From assembly GCA_902729315.2 (NCBI GenBank), contig LR746272.1:1-64000 (forward strand): 64,000 nt of DNA. The letters run 5' to 3'. The DNA is from Spirodela intermedia. Its lineage: Eukaryota > Streptophyta > Magnoliopsida > Alismatales > Araceae. Shown in pieces: positions 62,344 through 64,000 of the stretch. The notes under the pieces were generated by a model. It did not search any database, was not told the origin of the DNA, and was given only the letters and a program-made list of their open reading frames with translations. The translations under genes were made by a program, and so were the position numbers. Each line of letters opens with the position of its first letter. Within the stretch, counting starts at the first letter, position 1.

Positions 62344-64000
62344 GAGTGGTGGTGGCTATTGCCATGAGCCCTAGATCACGTGACACATGGAGAGCGTTGT
62401 CGTGAGGCCCTGTCTACCATCTCTATATAGTATCCTCTCTAAAGGTCAATGCCCTCAATAGGGAGATCCAATGAAGACTCAGATCTAGAGTCATCAACAC
62501 TCGATGTAGAGCGCCTACTAGTGTCCTCCACTGAGGATGAAAGAGAGATTACTTGACGATTTGTCAAACATTCTCCCCTGATAGGACTCTCACGCTCTCT
62601 CGAGCTCTCTAAGGGTGTGCTCAATGGTGGATCTAGAGGTTGGGGTGGCAGAGAGGGAGAAAGAGAAAGAGGAGGGTCTGAGAGGGATGTACTTGGTGGG
62701 CTCTTATCGGGGACCCTATCAGGTGATGGAGGGGGGTGGGAGGGTGGGCGAGGTGTGGTGTGGGAGGGTGCAGACTTAGGTGATGAGGGGCTAATAGGTA
62801 ATGAAAAATGTGAGAATGTAGAGGGTCTAATGGATGAAGGGGAGCTAGTTGGTGACAGAGAAGTAGTAAGAGGTGAAGGTCTGATGGATGGAGAAGAGCT
62901 AGTTGAGGGTGAAGTAGTAGTAAGCCCCCCCTATTTGAGGGAGTGTCATTGAACTCGTGGGCTTTGTTCCCTATGATGGGAACATTGTCAACCTCCTCAG
63001 TCAAGGTACCTAAAGCCTCAAAAATATTTGATGTGTCGATTGTCTTGCTCTTACCTACTGGTATGAGGGTGTTGGGCCTACTACCATCTTCCTTCCCTTT
63101 TGGGTGGATGTGGATGCTCGAGAGATAAGATGTGCCAACGATGTAGGTGAGGTTGTCCTCCTAGGACCGGCTAGAGGGACACCAATCTGGACCGATAGTG
63201 GTCGAGAGAGAGCACGCGAGTTTTGTACGAGAGGGCAACTAAGTGTAGTCTTCCTTGCCAGAGTGATATAATCATGATACGAGAAGGGTGATAGATAAAT
63301 CACAACAAACTCTAAAGATGATGGAATGATCTTATGTCGACAAGTGTGGATGGTGTGTCCAAAAACTATGCAGTGGGTGCAAAAATGAGGTAGTCTCTCA
63401 TAAATAACTGATTGATAGATCTTCTCATCCCCATTTTGCACAATGATCATGCGCTGAAAGGGGGCCAAGAAATCTATCTCTTACACATACTCGTGCATAA
63501 CCTAGGCAGTTAAACATTTTAATACTTGGATCTAGGCGTATAAATGTCCCGATTGTGTTCGCCAAAGACTCCAATACCTTAGGCGTGAACAAATGTATTG
63601 GTAGACTAGGAAAACTTATCCAAACTAGAATGGAGTGCAGTTGTTTCCCTCAAGAAATACTATCTGTCTATGGGGTCCATCTATATGTATGCATAATGGT
63701 ATCTTGGATCTCCCATGTGATCCTATTCCAAGCTTTCCGATAGTCAGCCTTGAGCTCAAAACGAATAAAGACGCTCCAATAATCACGAGCGTCGATGACT
63801 ACCTTACCCTGAAAATGTCCAAGGGCCAAATAGATTTTATAAATACCATCGAGGTGAGGACATTTCATAGAGAAGCACTCTATCAGTGAAAATTGGAAGG
63901 CTTCTGCCAATTGGGAGACCTCCTTCGAGAAAAATGAGACTATTCTCATTCCCCCTTTATTAGTGTAACCCCCTGACAGTATTCCGTCATCATAAGTGGG
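62340..64000 (-). pseudogene. LINE E ORF1, 3' part
   Basis: DUF4283-like region in 63668-63949 (FSKEVSQLAEAFQFS, FELKADYRKAW) and an intact CCHC knuckle, CTHCIVFGHTIHTC, at 63340-63381. The proline/serine-rich tail ends in TGA 62342-62340, whose TG overlaps the ORF2 start (ATGA). Frameshifts are present; the N-terminal part is outside the window. Confidence 0.8.

Larger units (their letters stand above)
58428..64000 (-). mobile_element. LINE E, minus strand, same subfamily as LINE D, runs off the window
   Basis: The A tail reads as T11 at 58428-58438. From there RNase H, zf-RVT, reverse transcriptase, endonuclease and ORF1 follow on the minus strand. At 64000 the sequence matches LINE D at about 52240, so roughly 1.3 kb of its 5' end lie outside. 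It is inserted next to a 5S head rather than in telomere repeats and points toward the chromosome end, unlike the other LINEs. Confidence 0.9.

Noticed and set aside
15505-64000. Host genes among the medium-length frames
   Set aside because: Every frame with recognisable content belongs to LINE ORF1/ORF2 or Athila gag-pol; the rest are shadows on the other strand or in other frames of these.

Overview
The window is the end of a plant chromosome. It opens with Arabidopsis-type telomere repeat (CCCTAAA on the + strand, so the chromosome end is at the left). Everything further in is repetitive, and I found no host gene. The Athila-type gypsy element, the L1-type LINEs with a terminal RNase H domain and the plant-like 5S sequences all point to a flowering plant. 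I cannot name the species.

Layout. 1-1320 is telomere repeat. 1321-5292 is a hexamer array, (CCTGGG)n, which may be a base-calling artefact of the same telomere. 5293-15141 is a head-to-tail array of about 18 short elements of roughly 370-775 bp. Each has a head derived from 5S rRNA, a second 5S-like block near its 3' end and a short A tail, and most are separated by one to three telomere repeats. 15164-26927 holds LINE A (near full length) and LINE B (5' truncated). 26955-38440 is a rearranged block: 5S elements, Athila LTRs and a broken Athila internal region lying between two 2.41-kb inverted arms. 38457-48882 is LINE C, split by a 1.8-kb solo LTR with a 5-bp target duplication. 48883-50537 is another Athila LTR. 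50607-50878 is a short 5S element. 50944-58275 is LINE D. 58428-64000 is LINE E in the opposite orientation, running off the window.

How the parts fit together. The 5S elements and LINEs A, B and D end in an A tail followed directly by CCCTAAA repeats. LINEs A, C and D also start just after such repeats. On the + strand the A tails all point away from the chromosome end, as expected if the 3' end of the G-rich telomere strand primes reverse transcription. One element (37773-38272) joins a 5S head to the 3' end of the LINE, which is the normal build of a SINE and its LINE partner. I therefore read the region as a telomere-targeted LINE/SINE system. Such systems are well known in insects and some algae; I do not know of this 5S-headed form in flowering plants. 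Tandem duplication (a 2.31-kb block of four units present twice) has also expanded the array.

All LINE and gypsy reading frames seen here are broken by stops or frameshifts, so the copies are relics. Any active copy must lie elsewhere. Comparisons between copies were made by eye; no alignment or database search was run.
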